This document shows, in pieces, positions 35,533-44,284 of a stretch of DNA of 64,000 nucleotides; position 1 is the first letter of the stretch, and every line of letters starts with the position of its first letter. The notes beneath the pieces are model-generated. The model saw only the letters and a program-made list of their open reading frames with translations. It ran no database searches and was not told the origin of the DNA. A program made the position numbers and the translations under genes. This DNA is from Pseudoxanthomonas yeongjuensis (lineage in GTDB: Bacteria; Pseudomonadota; Gammaproteobacteria; Xanthomonadales; Xanthomonadaceae): the NCBI RefSeq assembly GCF_010093345.1, contig NZ_PDWT01000008.1, positions 49,332-113,331 on the forward strand, written 5' to 3'.

Positions 35533-37329
35533 TCAGGGCTTCACCCCATACCCCGCATAGCGTCCGGCCACGCCCGGGTCCAGCGCGGTCGCCGCGGCGA
35601 GGTCGGCATCGGCGCCGCGCCGGTCGCCCTGCTGCGCCTTGGCCAGTCCGCGCACGTAGAACGACGAGGCTACCTTCGGGTCGGCGGCGATCGCGGCATC
35701 GTAGTCGCGGATGGCCAGGTCGAAATGGCGCAGGCGAAAATGCACGAAGCCGCGGCTGTTGAGATGGTTGGCGTCGGTCTTGTCGAGTTCGATGGCGCGC
35801 TGGCAATCGGCCAGTGCCGACTCCAGTACGATCCCGGCCACCGCGCGCGACCAGCAGCGGCCGCCCCAGGCGCCGGCCTGCTTCGGCGCAAGCGCGATGG
35901 CGCGATCGTAATCCTCGGTCGCGCGCAGGTATTCGCCATTGCGCTCGCGTGCGGTGCCTCGATTCATGAATGCATCGAAGTCTTCCGGATCCAACGCGAT
36001 GGCCCGGTCGAAATCGGCGATGGCTTCGTCCAGTTCGTTCTTGTTCCCATGCATCGCGCCGCGCAAGCCATGGGCCTTGGCATTGCCCGGATCCAGGCGC
36101 AACACCTCGCCCAGGTCGGTGATGGCCTGGTCGTATTCCTGCCTGGCCCCGTGGGCGCGAGCGCGATTGAAATAAGCCATCTCCCGGATCGCATTACCGC
36201 TGGAAACGGACTCGAGCAATCCGGTACAGGCTTCGACCACCGACATCGAAGCCGCCTTCGCGTCGGCGCAATCCTGGATCAGCGCGGCGGACGCGCCGCG
36301 TGGCCTGCCGCCAGGCATGGCGACGTATTCGTCCTTGCGCAAGGTCAAGGTGGTGGTGCGCACTTCGTTGCGATCGCCCACGCGCTTGCGTTGCACCAGT
36401 TGCATCCACTGGACGATGCCGGTGGCCGGATCGATACGGAAGCGGGTGGAGCTGCCTATATCGATGTTGCCGGCCATCCGCGCGATCGCGTCCTGCGTCT
36501 CCTTGCCGCCATCGGCCAGGAACGCATCGCCGAGCAGACTGCGGGCGGAGGCGGCGAGTATTTCCCCACCCTTGTCGCGGTCGATGCCCAGGCTCCATTC
36601 CATCATCAGCCAGCCTTCGTGCAGCTCGTCCTTGTGCAGGGTCATGCGTCCGGTCATGGGATAGGCGTCGCCACCCTGCGGGTTGGGACCCTTATCCTGG
36701 TACTGGTATTCGTGTTCCAGGCCGAGCCCGCCCCGGGAAACGAAGTTGTAGGCCGAAGGCAGGATCGACAGCTGCATTTCCAGCACCGGCCGCGTGGTCA
36801 ACAAATCGAATACATTGCGCAGGCCGGCACGCACCCCTTCCGCCATGGGCTTGCCGCCGTTGGCGAGGATCCTTTCGAACTGCGGTTCCGCCACCGCGCC
36901 GAAACGTCTGTGGACCGCGTCCAGGTTGGCGATGCCGGCGTAGGTTCCATCCGCTGCCAGCCGCACCTCTAGCGGCAGGCCGCCCATGCTTGAGGTCAGT
37001 TCCTGCAGCATCAGCTGGCCCGCGTCCGACACCTGCTCGTATCGTGTATCGCTGTCCAGCGTGGTCCACGATTGCACGTAGCCCTGCGCGTCCTCACCGA
37101 TGATCCGGATCCGGGTCACGCCGGTGGTCACCACGCGGTTGCCCACGCCCTTGACCTCGGTGATCCGCTCGCTGGTGTCGTCGTAATCCAGGCTGACACC
37201 CTTGGCCCAGGGCAGTGGCCACTCGACCACTTCCACGGGCGCCTTGCGGTATTCCTTGGCGGCCAGCGCCCAGGGCAAGGCGATCGATGCGGCGAGCGCG
37301 AGCGTGGCCGGAATCCATGGTTTCATCAC
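35533..37329 (-). CDS. Exported TPR-repeat protein
   Basis: The 598-residue protein has a signal peptide (cleavage near ALA-AKE). The first 350 residues are a beta-rich domain of unknown fold (RIRIIGEDAQGYVQSWTTLD, RFRIDPATGIVQWM). From about residue 380 there are about five tetratricopeptide repeats (AYFNRARAHGARQEYDQAITDLGEVLRLDPGNAKAHG-type units with Gly-Ala-Ala-Pro pattern). The protein probably scaffolds protein interactions in the periplasm or outer membrane. Start ATG 37329 or 37326. It is not clearly part of an operon. Confidence 0.82.
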   Translation of the reverse strand: MMKPWIPATLALAASIALPWALAAKEYRKAPVEVVEWPLPWAKGVSLDYDDTSERITEVKGVGNRVVTTGVTRIRIIGEDAQGYVQSWTTLDSDTRYEQVSDAGQLMLQELTSSMGGLPLEVRLAADGTYAGIANLDAVHRRFGAVAEPQFERILANGGKPMAEGVRAGLRNVFDLLTTRPVLEMQLSILPSAYNFVSRGGLGLEHEYQYQDKGPNPQGGDAYPMTGRMTLHKDELHEGWLMMEWSLGIDRDKGGEILAASARSLLGDAFLADGGKETQDAIARMAGNIDIGSSTRFRIDPATGIVQWMQLVQRKRVGDRNEVRTTTLTLRKDEYVAMPGGRPRGASAALIQDCADAKAASMSVVEACTGLLESVSSGNAIREMAYFNRARAHGARQEYDQAITDLGEVLRLDPGNAKAHGLRGAMHGNKNELDEAIADFDRAIALDPEDFDAFMNRGTARERNGEYLRATEDYDRAIALAPKQAGAWGGRCWSRAVAGIVLESALADCQRAIELDKTDANHLNSRGFVHFRLRHFDLAIRDYDAAIAADPKVASSFYVRGLAKAQQGDRRGADADLAAATALDPGVAGRYAGYGVKP

Positions 37330-37407
37330 GAGTCCCCACTCGTGTTGCGTTACCGCATCTTAGACCAGCCCGGCCCGGCCATCCGCCTCAGTCGTGCGTG
37401 CGACGGC

Positions 37408-37617
37408 TCATTCCCGGACCAGGGTGACCAGCGCTCCGGTGCCGATGATCCTGAAGGTGTCGCTGTCGATGCGCTCGACCGCGCTGCCGTCGTCCAGCGC
37501 ATAGGCGGCGCGCGGCGCGCCGCTACCGGCGTCATCATGCGCAATCGATGGTCCCAGCACGTGCACCTTCTGCCGGTTGCCCGCCAGGTCCTGGGCGAAA
37601 AAATATGCTTGCTGCAT
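37408..37617 (-). CDS. Small hypothetical protein
   Basis: A 69-residue soluble protein with no signal or membrane segment (MQQAYFFAQDLAGNRQKVHVLGP at the N-terminus). It looks like a conserved small beta-domain of the xanthomonads, but no family can be named. The strand and spacing suit an independent gene between the TPR protein and another small gene. Confidence 0.65.
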   Translation of the reverse strand: MQQAYFFAQDLAGNRQKVHVLGPSIAHDDAGSGAPRAAYALDDGSAVERIDSDTFRIIGTGALVTLVRE

Positions 37618-37715
37618 GTGGAGCTCCCATGGTTCGGGGCGCCCAACCTAACCAGCGCCGGTTAAGCATTGCGTGAAAAGCGCGTTACCGCTTCCTGAAG
37701 CGTCTTCGGCAATCC

Positions 37716-37928
37716 CTATCCATGGCGCGCGCGCATGACCGCATCGCCCTCGCCCACATCGACCAGCACGCCGGTGCTGTTGCCGGTCAGCGCATGCCGG
37801 GCCTGGGCCAGGGTATCGGCCGAGGCCACCGCATCTTCCAGTTGCTCGAACCAGTCGCGGTTCCTGAGCTCATCGCGCACCTGCCAGCCGTTGTAGACCG
37901 GCGAGATGGTGAACAGGATGCGTTCCAT
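37716..37928 (-). CDS. Small hypothetical protein
   Basis: A 70-residue protein (MERILFTISPVYNGWQVRDELRNRDWFEQLEDAVASADTL...). Start and composition suggest a small soluble alpha/beta protein, perhaps DUF2188-like. No catalytic motif is seen. It lies upstream of the small gene at 37408 on the same strand. A close call, included because the codon usage fits the genome. Confidence 0.65.
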   Translation of the reverse strand: MERILFTISPVYNGWQVRDELRNRDWFEQLEDAVASADTLAQARHALTGNSTGVLVDVGEGDAVMRARHG

Positions 37929-38053
37929 CGTTCCTCTCCACGTGGGGACGTGGCCGCGAGCATGGATGCGGAGTGTTGCATCGTCGTTTCACCGCTCCGG
38001 ATTTCATCGGGATTTCCATGCCGATGATCAAACCAGCGGATCGGGCCGGCCTG

Positions 38054-39385
38054 TCAGTGCGAGGCTGGCGTGGTGGCCACGACCAGCCGCCAGATCGTGT
38101 TGCCGACATCGTCGGCGACCAGCACCGCGCCGCGACTGTCCTGGGCCACGCCGACCGGGCGACCTTGCGCCTCGCCCTTGGCGTTGAGGAAGCCATCGAG
38201 CACGGTTTCGATCGGGCCCGAAGCTTTGCCCTGCTCGAACGGAACGAACACGACCTTGTAGCCGCTCAACGGCTTGCGGTTCCAGGAACCATGCAAGCCG
38301 ATGAAGGCGCCATTGTGGAAACGCGGCGGCAATGCATCGCCGGTATAGAAGGCCAGTCCCAGCGGCGCCACATGCGAGCCCAGCGCATAGTCCGGCGCGA
38401 TCGCCGTGGCGACCCGCGCGGGATCCTGCGGCTGCATGCGCTTGTCGACGTGCTGGCCGTAATAGCTGTATGGGAAACCGTAGAACGCGCCTTCGCGGAC
38501 CGAGGTCAGATAATCGGGCACGAGATCATTGCCCAGTTCGTCGCGTTCGTTGACCACGGCCCACAAGCGGCCGTCGTCCGGCTGCCAGGCCAGCGCGGTC
38601 GGGTTGCGCAGGCCACTGGCGAATACGCGGCGGGTGCCGGCGGCCGCATCGATTTCCAGCACCGCGGCGCGATCGGTTTCGTTGTCGATGCCGTTTTCTC
38701 CGACATTGCTGTTGGAACCGACGCCGACGTACAAATGCCTGCCATCGGCGCTGGCGACCAGACTCTTGGTCCAGTGATGGTTGAGGGAGCCCGCGGGAAG
38801 GTCGACCACCTTCACCGGTGCGGCGGCTATCGCGGTCTCGCCCGTGCGATACGGGAAGCGCACCACCGCATCGGTATTGGCCACGTACAGCGTGTCGCCG
38901 ACCAGGGCGACGCCGAACGGCGAGTTGAGGTTCTGCAGGAACACGCTGCGCGTTTCCGCGGCCCCATCGCCATCGGCGTCACGCAACAGGACGATGCGGT
39001 TGGCGCTGGGCACGCCCGCCCCCGCTTTCTTCATTACCCTCTTGGTCACCTTGCCCTTCAGACCCTTGTCGTCATCGGGCCTGGGCGGCGCATTGGTTTC
39101 GGCCACCAATACATCGCCATTGGGCAGCACGTACACGGTGCGCGGGTGATCCAGTCCATTGGCGAAGGCATTCACCGCGAAACCCGGCGCAGCGGCGGGT
39201 TTGCCTTGCGCCGGCCAACCGACGGCCGGTGCGATATCGACGGTGGGGATCAGCGAAGACTCGGGCTGCGCCAGCAGCGGCGTTGGACCGGTGTCCTGGC
39301 CTGCGCTGGTTTCGGAATGCCCCTGGCTGCAACCCGCGAGCAAGGCGAAGGCGATCGGGCCGGCGAGACGACGCATGGATTTCAT
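38054..39385 (-). CDS. PQQ-dependent sorbosone-type dehydrogenase lipoprotein
   Basis: The 443-residue exported protein starts at ATG 39385 with a lipobox LAGC (Cys19). The propeller shows PRTVYVLPNGDVLVAETNA, LNSPFGVALVGDTLYVAN, LNHHWTKSLVASADG, HLYVGVGSNSN, SGLRNPTALAWQP and LGLAFYTGDALPP, matching L-sorbosone/aldose dehydrogenases. It should oxidise sugars in the periplasm with PQQ. An alternative start is ATG 39376. It is the second quinoprotein in the window. No gene for PQQ biosynthesis is present here. Confidence 0.88.
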   Translation of the reverse strand: MKSMRRLAGPIAFALLAGCSQGHSETSAGQDTGPTPLLAQPESSLIPTVDIAPAVGWPAQGKPAAAPGFAVNAFANGLDHPRTVYVLPNGDVLVAETNAPPRPDDDKGLKGKVTKRVMKKAGAGVPSANRIVLLRDADGDGAAETRSVFLQNLNSPFGVALVGDTLYVANTDAVVRFPYRTGETAIAAAPVKVVDLPAGSLNHHWTKSLVASADGRHLYVGVGSNSNVGENGIDNETDRAAVLEIDAAAGTRRVFASGLRNPTALAWQPDDGRLWAVVNERDELGNDLVPDYLTSVREGAFYGFPYSYYGQHVDKRMQPQDPARVATAIAPDYALGSHVAPLGLAFYTGDALPPRFHNGAFIGLHGSWNRKPLSGYKVVFVPFEQGKASGPIETVLDGFLNAKGEAQGRPVGVAQDSRGAVLVADDVGNTIWRLVVATTPASH

Positions 39386-39542
39386 GGGAATCCGGGATCG
39401 GGGAAGGTGGATGACGGTCGAGTCTGCGACCGCAAGGGTCAATCCGGTGTGAGCGCGGATTCCGGCGCGGGTTTCAATACGGATTGCCTTGCAGGGTACG
39501 CGAGCGGTTAGCATCGCTGCCGACCCTCCCATGGAAAACGTG

Positions 39543-40061
39543 ATGTCCGACTGGCGAACCCTGCTGCGCGATGTACCCGATTTCCCCAGGCCCGGCATCC
39601 TGTTCAAGGACATCACCCCGGTGCTGGCCGATGCGCAGGCGTTCGTTTCGGCGATCGCCGAGATGGCCGCACCGTGGCGCGATGCGGCGCTGGATGCGGT
39701 GGTCGGCATCGAATCGCGCGGCTTCATCCTCGGCGCCGCACTCGCGCATGCGCTGGGCATCGGCTTCGTCCCGGTGCGCAAGCCGGGCAAGCTGCCGGCG
39801 CGCACGCTGTCGCTGGACTACGCCCTGGAATACGGCAGCGACCGCCTGCAGATCCATGCCGACGCCATGCCGCCCGGTGCGCGGGTGATCGTGGTCGATG
39901 ACGTGCTCGCCACCGGCGGCACCCTCAAGGCGGCGCTGGCCTTGACCCGGCAACAAGGCGCCGATGTGGTCGGCGCGGCGGTGCTGCTGGAACTGGGCTT
40001 TCTCGATGCGCGCGCGCACTGGGCCGACCCGGCGCCACTGCTGAGCGCGGCGGTTTTCTGA
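39543..40061 (+). CDS. apt: Adenine phosphoribosyltransferase
   Basis: The 172-residue cytosolic enzyme has the type-1 phosphoribosyltransferase PRPP motif [14 protein letters not shown] near residue 120, with N-terminal [14 protein letters not shown] and [13 protein letters not shown]. It converts adenine and PRPP to AMP in purine salvage. ATG 39543 ([18 protein letters not shown]) is preceded by GGAAA; ATG 39531 would add four residues. It is divergent from the sorbosone dehydrogenase gene. Confidence 0.95.
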   Translation: MSDWRTLLRDVPDFPRPGILFKDITPVLADAQAFVSAIAEMAAPWRDAALDAVVGIESRGFILGAALAHALGIGFVPVRKPGKLPARTLSLDYALEYGSDRLQIHADAMPPGARVIVVDDVLATGGTLKAALALTRQQGADVVGAAVLLELGFLDARAHWADPAPLLSAAVF

Positions 40062-40077
40062 GCCCGGCGAGCGCCGG

Positions 40078-40593
40078 TCAGCTGCCGGCGAGGAAGTCCG
40101 CCTTGCCCAATGGCACGCCGGCGTGGCGCAGGATCGCGTAGGCGGTGGCGACGTGGAAATACAGGTTCGGGGTGACGAAGGCGAGCAGATAGGTGCGTCC
40201 GTCGAAGCTGAGCGGCTCGCCGTTCCGGCGCGGCACCGAGATGGCGCGGCCTTCGCTGCCGTCGATCTGCGCGGCAGTGAACGTGCCCAGGTAGTCGATC
40301 GCGCGGTCGAGGCGCGCATACAGTTCGGCGAAGGTGGTTTCGTCGTCCTCGAACTTCAGCGCCTCCACCCCGGCCAGCCGGGCCGCCGCGTTCTTGACGC
40401 CATCGGTGGCGATCTGCACCTGGCGCAGCAGCGGGAACATGTCCGGGTACAGGCGCGTCTGCAGCAGCACGCCCGCATCGAAGCCCTGCGCTTGCGCATG
40501 GGCCTCGCCCTTCACCAGCAGCTGGCGCAGGTTGCGCAATGCGCGTTGGCCGACGGGCACGGTGGCCTGGTACATCGAAAGGGCGTCGCTCAT
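40078..40593 (-). CDS. DUF1993 family protein
   Basis: The 171-residue cytosolic protein matches the DUF1993 family (MSDALSMYQATVPVGQRALRNLRQLL, FDAGVLLQTRLYPDMFPLLRQVQIA, VPRRNGEPLSFDGRTYLLAFVTPNLYFHVATAYAILRH). The fold is probably a four-helix DinB-like bundle. Its function is not established. It is convergent with apt. Confidence 0.85.
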   Translation of the reverse strand: MSDALSMYQATVPVGQRALRNLRQLLVKGEAHAQAQGFDAGVLLQTRLYPDMFPLLRQVQIATDGVKNAAARLAGVEALKFEDDETTFAELYARLDRAIDYLGTFTAAQIDGSEGRAISVPRRNGEPLSFDGRTYLLAFVTPNLYFHVATAYAILRHAGVPLGKADFLAGS

Positions 40594-40738
40594 GGTTCTG
40601 CTGCCGGAAAGGAAAGTGCGCAGAGTCTACGCCCGGTCCGATTTCCGGATTAGCCCGGGTTCGCGGGAGAGTGCATCCCGCTGCGCCGGTGCGCGCATTT
40701 CACGGAACCTTGCCGGTCCCCGCGCATTCAATGCCCGC

Positions 40739-41674
40739 ATGCGCCATTTCCTGTTGCTGCTGTGCCTGCTGCCGATTCCCTGCCTCGCGGCCACCGCCAC
40801 TCGCGTGCTGCATGCCGGCGACAGCGCTTTGCGGGTCGAAGTGGTGGACGTGGACGACCCGGCGCGCGTGGATACGCTGCAGCGCTGGATCAGCGAAAGC
40901 GCCGAGGCGACGAAGACCCTGTCCGGGCGCTTTCCCTTGCGCAGCGCCTACGTGCGCGTGCAACAGATCGACAGCCGCGATTCCAGTCCGGTGCCGTGGG
41001 GCCAGACCCAGCGCCGCCGCGAGACAGGCGTGCTGCTGTACGTGCGCCGGAATGCGGACTACGAAGCCTTGCGCGGCGACTGGACCGCGGTGCACGAACT
41101 GTCGCACCTCTACCATCCGTATCTCGGCGACAGCGGGCGCTGGCTGGCCGAAGGCCTGGCCAGCTATTACCAGAACGTTTTCCGCGCGCGCGCCGGCATG
41201 CTGGGCGCGGACGAGGCCTGGGAACGCCTCGATGCCGGCTTCCGCCGCGGCGAAGCGGCCACTTCCGGCACGCGGATGGACGCGATGGGACGCGGACGCG
41301 GCGGCACCATGCGCGTGTACTGGGCCGGCGCCGCCTACTGGCTGGAAGCGGATCTTGCATTGCGCCGCGAACGCGGCACCTCGCTCGATGCGGTGCTGGA
41401 CGAATACGCGCGTTGTTGCCTGGACGGCAACGCGACGTTGGCGCCGGACGACTTCATCGCCGCACTGGATCATCTGGCCGGTGGCGAACTGCTGACCGCG
41501 CTCTATCGACGCCATGCCGCGCTACGCGAATTCCCGACGCTGGACCCGGCTTACCGGCAACTGGGCATCGAACGCGGCGGCAATGGATTGCGCTTTTCCG
41601 GGGCTCGCGAAGCGGTGCGCCTGCGCAAGGAGATCATGGGCGCTGAGATCAAGGGCACTGCTGCGGAACCATGA
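40739..41674 (+). CDS. Exported M61-like (gluzincin) metalloprotease
   Basis: The 311-residue protein from ATG 40739 begins with a signal peptide (cleavage near CLA-AT). The zinc motif HExxH is HELSH at about residue 123, with a second Glu in WLAEGLASYY about 18 residues later, matching gluzincins. The family degrades peptides in the periplasm, and substrate choice cannot be read. The long upstream open frame starts inside another gene and is rejected. Confidence 0.85.
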   Translation: MRHFLLLLCLLPIPCLAATATRVLHAGDSALRVEVVDVDDPARVDTLQRWISESAEATKTLSGRFPLRSAYVRVQQIDSRDSSPVPWGQTQRRRETGVLLYVRRNADYEALRGDWTAVHELSHLYHPYLGDSGRWLAEGLASYYQNVFRARAGMLGADEAWERLDAGFRRGEAATSGTRMDAMGRGRGGTMRVYWAGAAYWLEADLALRRERGTSLDAVLDEYARCCLDGNATLAPDDFIAALDHLAGGELLTALYRRHAALREFPTLDPAYRQLGIERGGNGLRFSGAREAVRLRKEIMGAEIKGTAAEP

Positions 41675-41735
41675 CGGAAGCGGGCTTTGTTTCGCTTGGC
41701 CTCCTCCTTTGCAAAGGAGGCAAAATCATCCGCCC

Positions 41736-42269
41736 TCAGCCCTGCGGCAGCGCTTGCGTCATCACCCAGTCTTGCTTCGGATCCTCGCCGACCATGAAGA
41801 CCGAGCGCCCGACGATCTGGAAACCGTGCTTCTTGTAAAAGCGGATCGCCTGCGGCGCTTCCTGCCACACGCTCAGCCACACCGAACGCGAACCGCGCAG
41901 GCTGGCCGCGGCCAGCAGGTTGGCGACCAGTCGCGCGGCGATGCCGCGCCCGTGGAAGGCGGCATCCAGGTAGATGCGCCCCAGTTCCACCGTCGGCAGC
42001 GGACCCACTTCCGCCGGCGTCGGCGTGCCCCAGCGCAGCTGCGCGAAACCGGCCCATTGCCCGTCCTGTTCGACGATCAAGGTCAGCGTGTCCGGGTCGC
42101 GGATCTCGCGCGCCTGCAGTTCCGGACGGTAAGTGGCCTCCAGGAACGCGGCCAGGTTTTCCGGCGTGCTGCAATGGCCGTTGGCGGCGAGGAAAGTCCG
42201 GCGCATGAGCGCGGACAGCTCGGCGGCATCGGCCAGGCGCGCGGAGCGGATCACGGCGTTGTTCTTCAT
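41736..42269 (-). CDS. GNAT-family N-acetyltransferase
   Basis: The 177-residue cytosolic enzyme has acetyl-CoA motif A LDAAFHGRGIAARLV and the C-terminal FYKKHGFQIVGRSVF. Length and motifs fit single-domain GNATs. It is a chromosomal, high-GC copy, unlike the AT-rich cassette GNAT. The acceptor is unknown. Confidence 0.92.
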   Translation of the reverse strand: MKNNAVIRSARLADAAELSALMRRTFLAANGHCSTPENLAAFLEATYRPELQAREIRDPDTLTLIVEQDGQWAGFAQLRWGTPTPAEVGPLPTVELGRIYLDAAFHGRGIAARLVANLLAAASLRGSRSVWLSVWQEAPQAIRFYKKHGFQIVGRSVFMVGEDPKQDWVMTQALPQG

Positions 42270-42380
42270 CGGACATCCCTGTGTCTTCCATTGCTACCCC
42301 AGCATAAACGCATGCTTGGCAGGCGTCAGGACATCGCGCAGGATCGTCGGCCCGCGCAACGTCGCCACGTCACGTACATC

Positions 42381-43553
42381 TCAGGCAACAATGCAATACG
42401 CCGCTTTCGGGCTGGCAGCGAGTTCCGAAGCGCACAGGGCCGCCGCATACGGAGCGGGTGGCCTCACCCGGAAAGCAAGCTGCCGCAGCGGATGGGCCAC
42501 GCGCATCGCCTGCTGGCCCAGGCGCGAGGTCGCCAGCGCGCCGCTGACCAATGTCTGCTTATGCGGAAGCAGATCCGCCAGGTACGATTTTTCCCTGGAC
42601 AGGCTGTCGAATCGCCGCAACCGGGGCCAGAGCGCTGGCGCTTGTTCGAGCAGCGACATCTCGTTCAGGCGTCCTGGGCTGGACCTGGCGAACTCCGGAT
42701 CCCAGCCGATCTTGAAGGCACTCAAGGTGTCGCCCAGCAGCAGGTTGCTGGAGGACGCGATCACCTGGCCGTCGCACAGCGTTTCGGCAAAAACGATCGC
42801 ACCGATTTCTTCGAAGCGCGCGCTCATCTCGCGGAAGAAACCGGCCTGCTCGACCGAGGAAAGCAGCGAGGTCCCGTTGGCGCCTTTCCAGCCGGCGTGT
42901 TCGAGCCGCACGTGGTCCTGCACGGCGTCGCTGCCGTGGCGGATGCGGAAGCCGACCTCGCCGCGTTCTTCCAGCCTGCGCCTGCATCGGCGCAGGTCCT
43001 TCAGCGTGGAACCGGGGAATCCCGCCAACGGGGAAATCCCCGCGTCCAGGTCCAGGACCGGCCGCTGGAAACGATGGCGCTCGAACCAGCTTCCCCCGGC
43101 CTCGCGCGCACCATCGCACAAGGCGGAGAAGATCGGGCAGGTTGCGGGCAGGTTGTGGAAATCGATCGCATGCGCGGAGGAATCGCGTCCCCCGACATGG
43201 GCCAGCAAGGCGGCGGCGACGGTGGCGGATTCGCCCGGCGCGCACAGCATTCCCGAACGGAAAGTGTGCAGCGTGTGGTAGCTGCGCAGGTGCGGCACCG
43301 GTATTCGCCAGCCGGGCCGCTCCCGGGTGAAGCAACCCAGCCCGATCAGTTCCTTGCCGCCGTGGCCAGCGCGCTCGATCAGGACCACCAGCGGGCGATG
43401 CCCCGGCGTCAACCAGCGCGCGGCGGGCAGGACGAATTGCGGGGTCGCGAACGGGTTCGCTGCCGTCGGCAGTTGCCGCGCCAACGCATCCCAGGCCGCC
43501 AGCGAATCGCTGTCCAGGGCATCGAGTCCACTGGTGCGTAGCGTGATCGACAT
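42381..43553 (-). CDS. GNAT-like acetyltransferase of the CelD/BioF2 type
   Basis: The 390-residue cytosolic protein has the two-lobe GNAT fold used in CelD-like and peptidoglycan bridge enzymes. Key stretches are NPFATPQFVLPAARWL near the N-terminus, GSTLKDLRRCRRRLEERGEVGFRI and SLLEQAPALWP. It may modify an exopolysaccharide precursor or a lipid. No catalytic residue can be named with certainty. The gene-free stretch to its right may hold its promoter. Confidence 0.82.
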   Translation of the reverse strand: MSITLRTSGLDALDSDSLAAWDALARQLPTAANPFATPQFVLPAARWLTPGHRPLVVLIERAGHGGKELIGLGCFTRERPGWRIPVPHLRSYHTLHTFRSGMLCAPGESATVAAALLAHVGGRDSSAHAIDFHNLPATCPIFSALCDGAREAGGSWFERHRFQRPVLDLDAGISPLAGFPGSTLKDLRRCRRRLEERGEVGFRIRHGSDAVQDHVRLEHAGWKGANGTSLLSSVEQAGFFREMSARFEEIGAIVFAETLCDGQVIASSSNLLLGDTLSAFKIGWDPEFARSSPGRLNEMSLLEQAPALWPRLRRFDSLSREKSYLADLLPHKQTLVSGALATSRLGQQAMRVAHPLRQLAFRVRPPAPYAAALCASELAASPKAAYCIVA

Positions 43554-43901
43554 GTCCCGATCACTCCCCCGCCACGGTAATCATGGCCCCGCACGAGTCG
43601 GTGCCCGGGCACCGACGGGGTTCGCAACGCGCCGCGCATGCGGGAAGCCTGCGCCCAGGACTGGAACCGCGCACGAATGGAATCGCCGCCGGAACGGAAA
43701 CGACTGGAAACTTCATCTACCGCGAATCCCCTGTTGCATGCTGCATTGCCGCCATGATCCGGCCGCCGGCCGCCGGACCCCTTCCGGCGGCCCGTCCTGC
43801 GCGCGCAGGACGTCGAATGGATCAACGCAACCGGGGACCCGGACAGGCCACGGAAGCGCTGCGGCCTCATTCGATTCGAAAGCCGCTTGCGGGTCAATGC
43901 A
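43554..43901. other. Gene-free stretch of about 350 bases
   Basis: Apart from the hairpin GTCGGTGCCCGGGCACCGAC at about 43600-43619 no feature stands out. The left part probably carries the promoter of the CelD-like gene. Confidence 0.5.
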
Positions 43902-44114
43902 TCATCGCTTCGGCGGTGTCGTGGCCACCTGCTCCGCCGGTTCGACCGGCGCCTGGACCGGCGGCGGCACTTCCCCCTGCGCCGCCTCGTGCGGCACGAG
44001 GCAACGCTCGTTCTCGGGCACTTGCACCAGCAGGTGGTGCGGCAGCAATGCGGACAGGAAGGCGAACAACCAGGCGATCAGCTTGCGCAGGACGAACAGG
44101 AAGTGGACTTGCAT
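43902..44114 (-). CDS. Small single-pass membrane protein with proline-rich tail
   Basis: The product has 70 residues from ATG 44114. A single hydrophobic segment near the N-terminus (FLFVLRKLIAWLFAFLSALL) is followed by a Pro/Val/Glu-rich tail (PPPVQAPVEPAEQVATTPPKR) that should reach into the periplasm or cytoplasm. No family is recognised. A longer open frame to 44246 adds only non-signal sequence. Confidence 0.6.
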   Translation of the reverse strand: MQVHFLFVLRKLIAWLFAFLSALLPHHLLVQVPENERCLVPHEAAQGEVPPPVQAPVEPAEQVATTPPKR

Positions 44115-44284
44115 GGGGCACCCCGCTTGCATCGATGGCCGGCAGGATAGGATCGCGGGCGCCACGGTTGGGGGCTGTTGCGACGAAACCCGGGAATACG
44201 CGATGGAAGCGGGGATCGACGGCATGGAAAACCGGGGCCCGCCCATTGCATTCCCCGTCGGATGCGCCTGCCGCCGCCGTCCCC

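Noticed and set aside
43554..43901. Possible small genes in the gene-free stretch
   Set aside because: Short frames here lack ribosome sites and recognisable motifs, and overlap hairpins.
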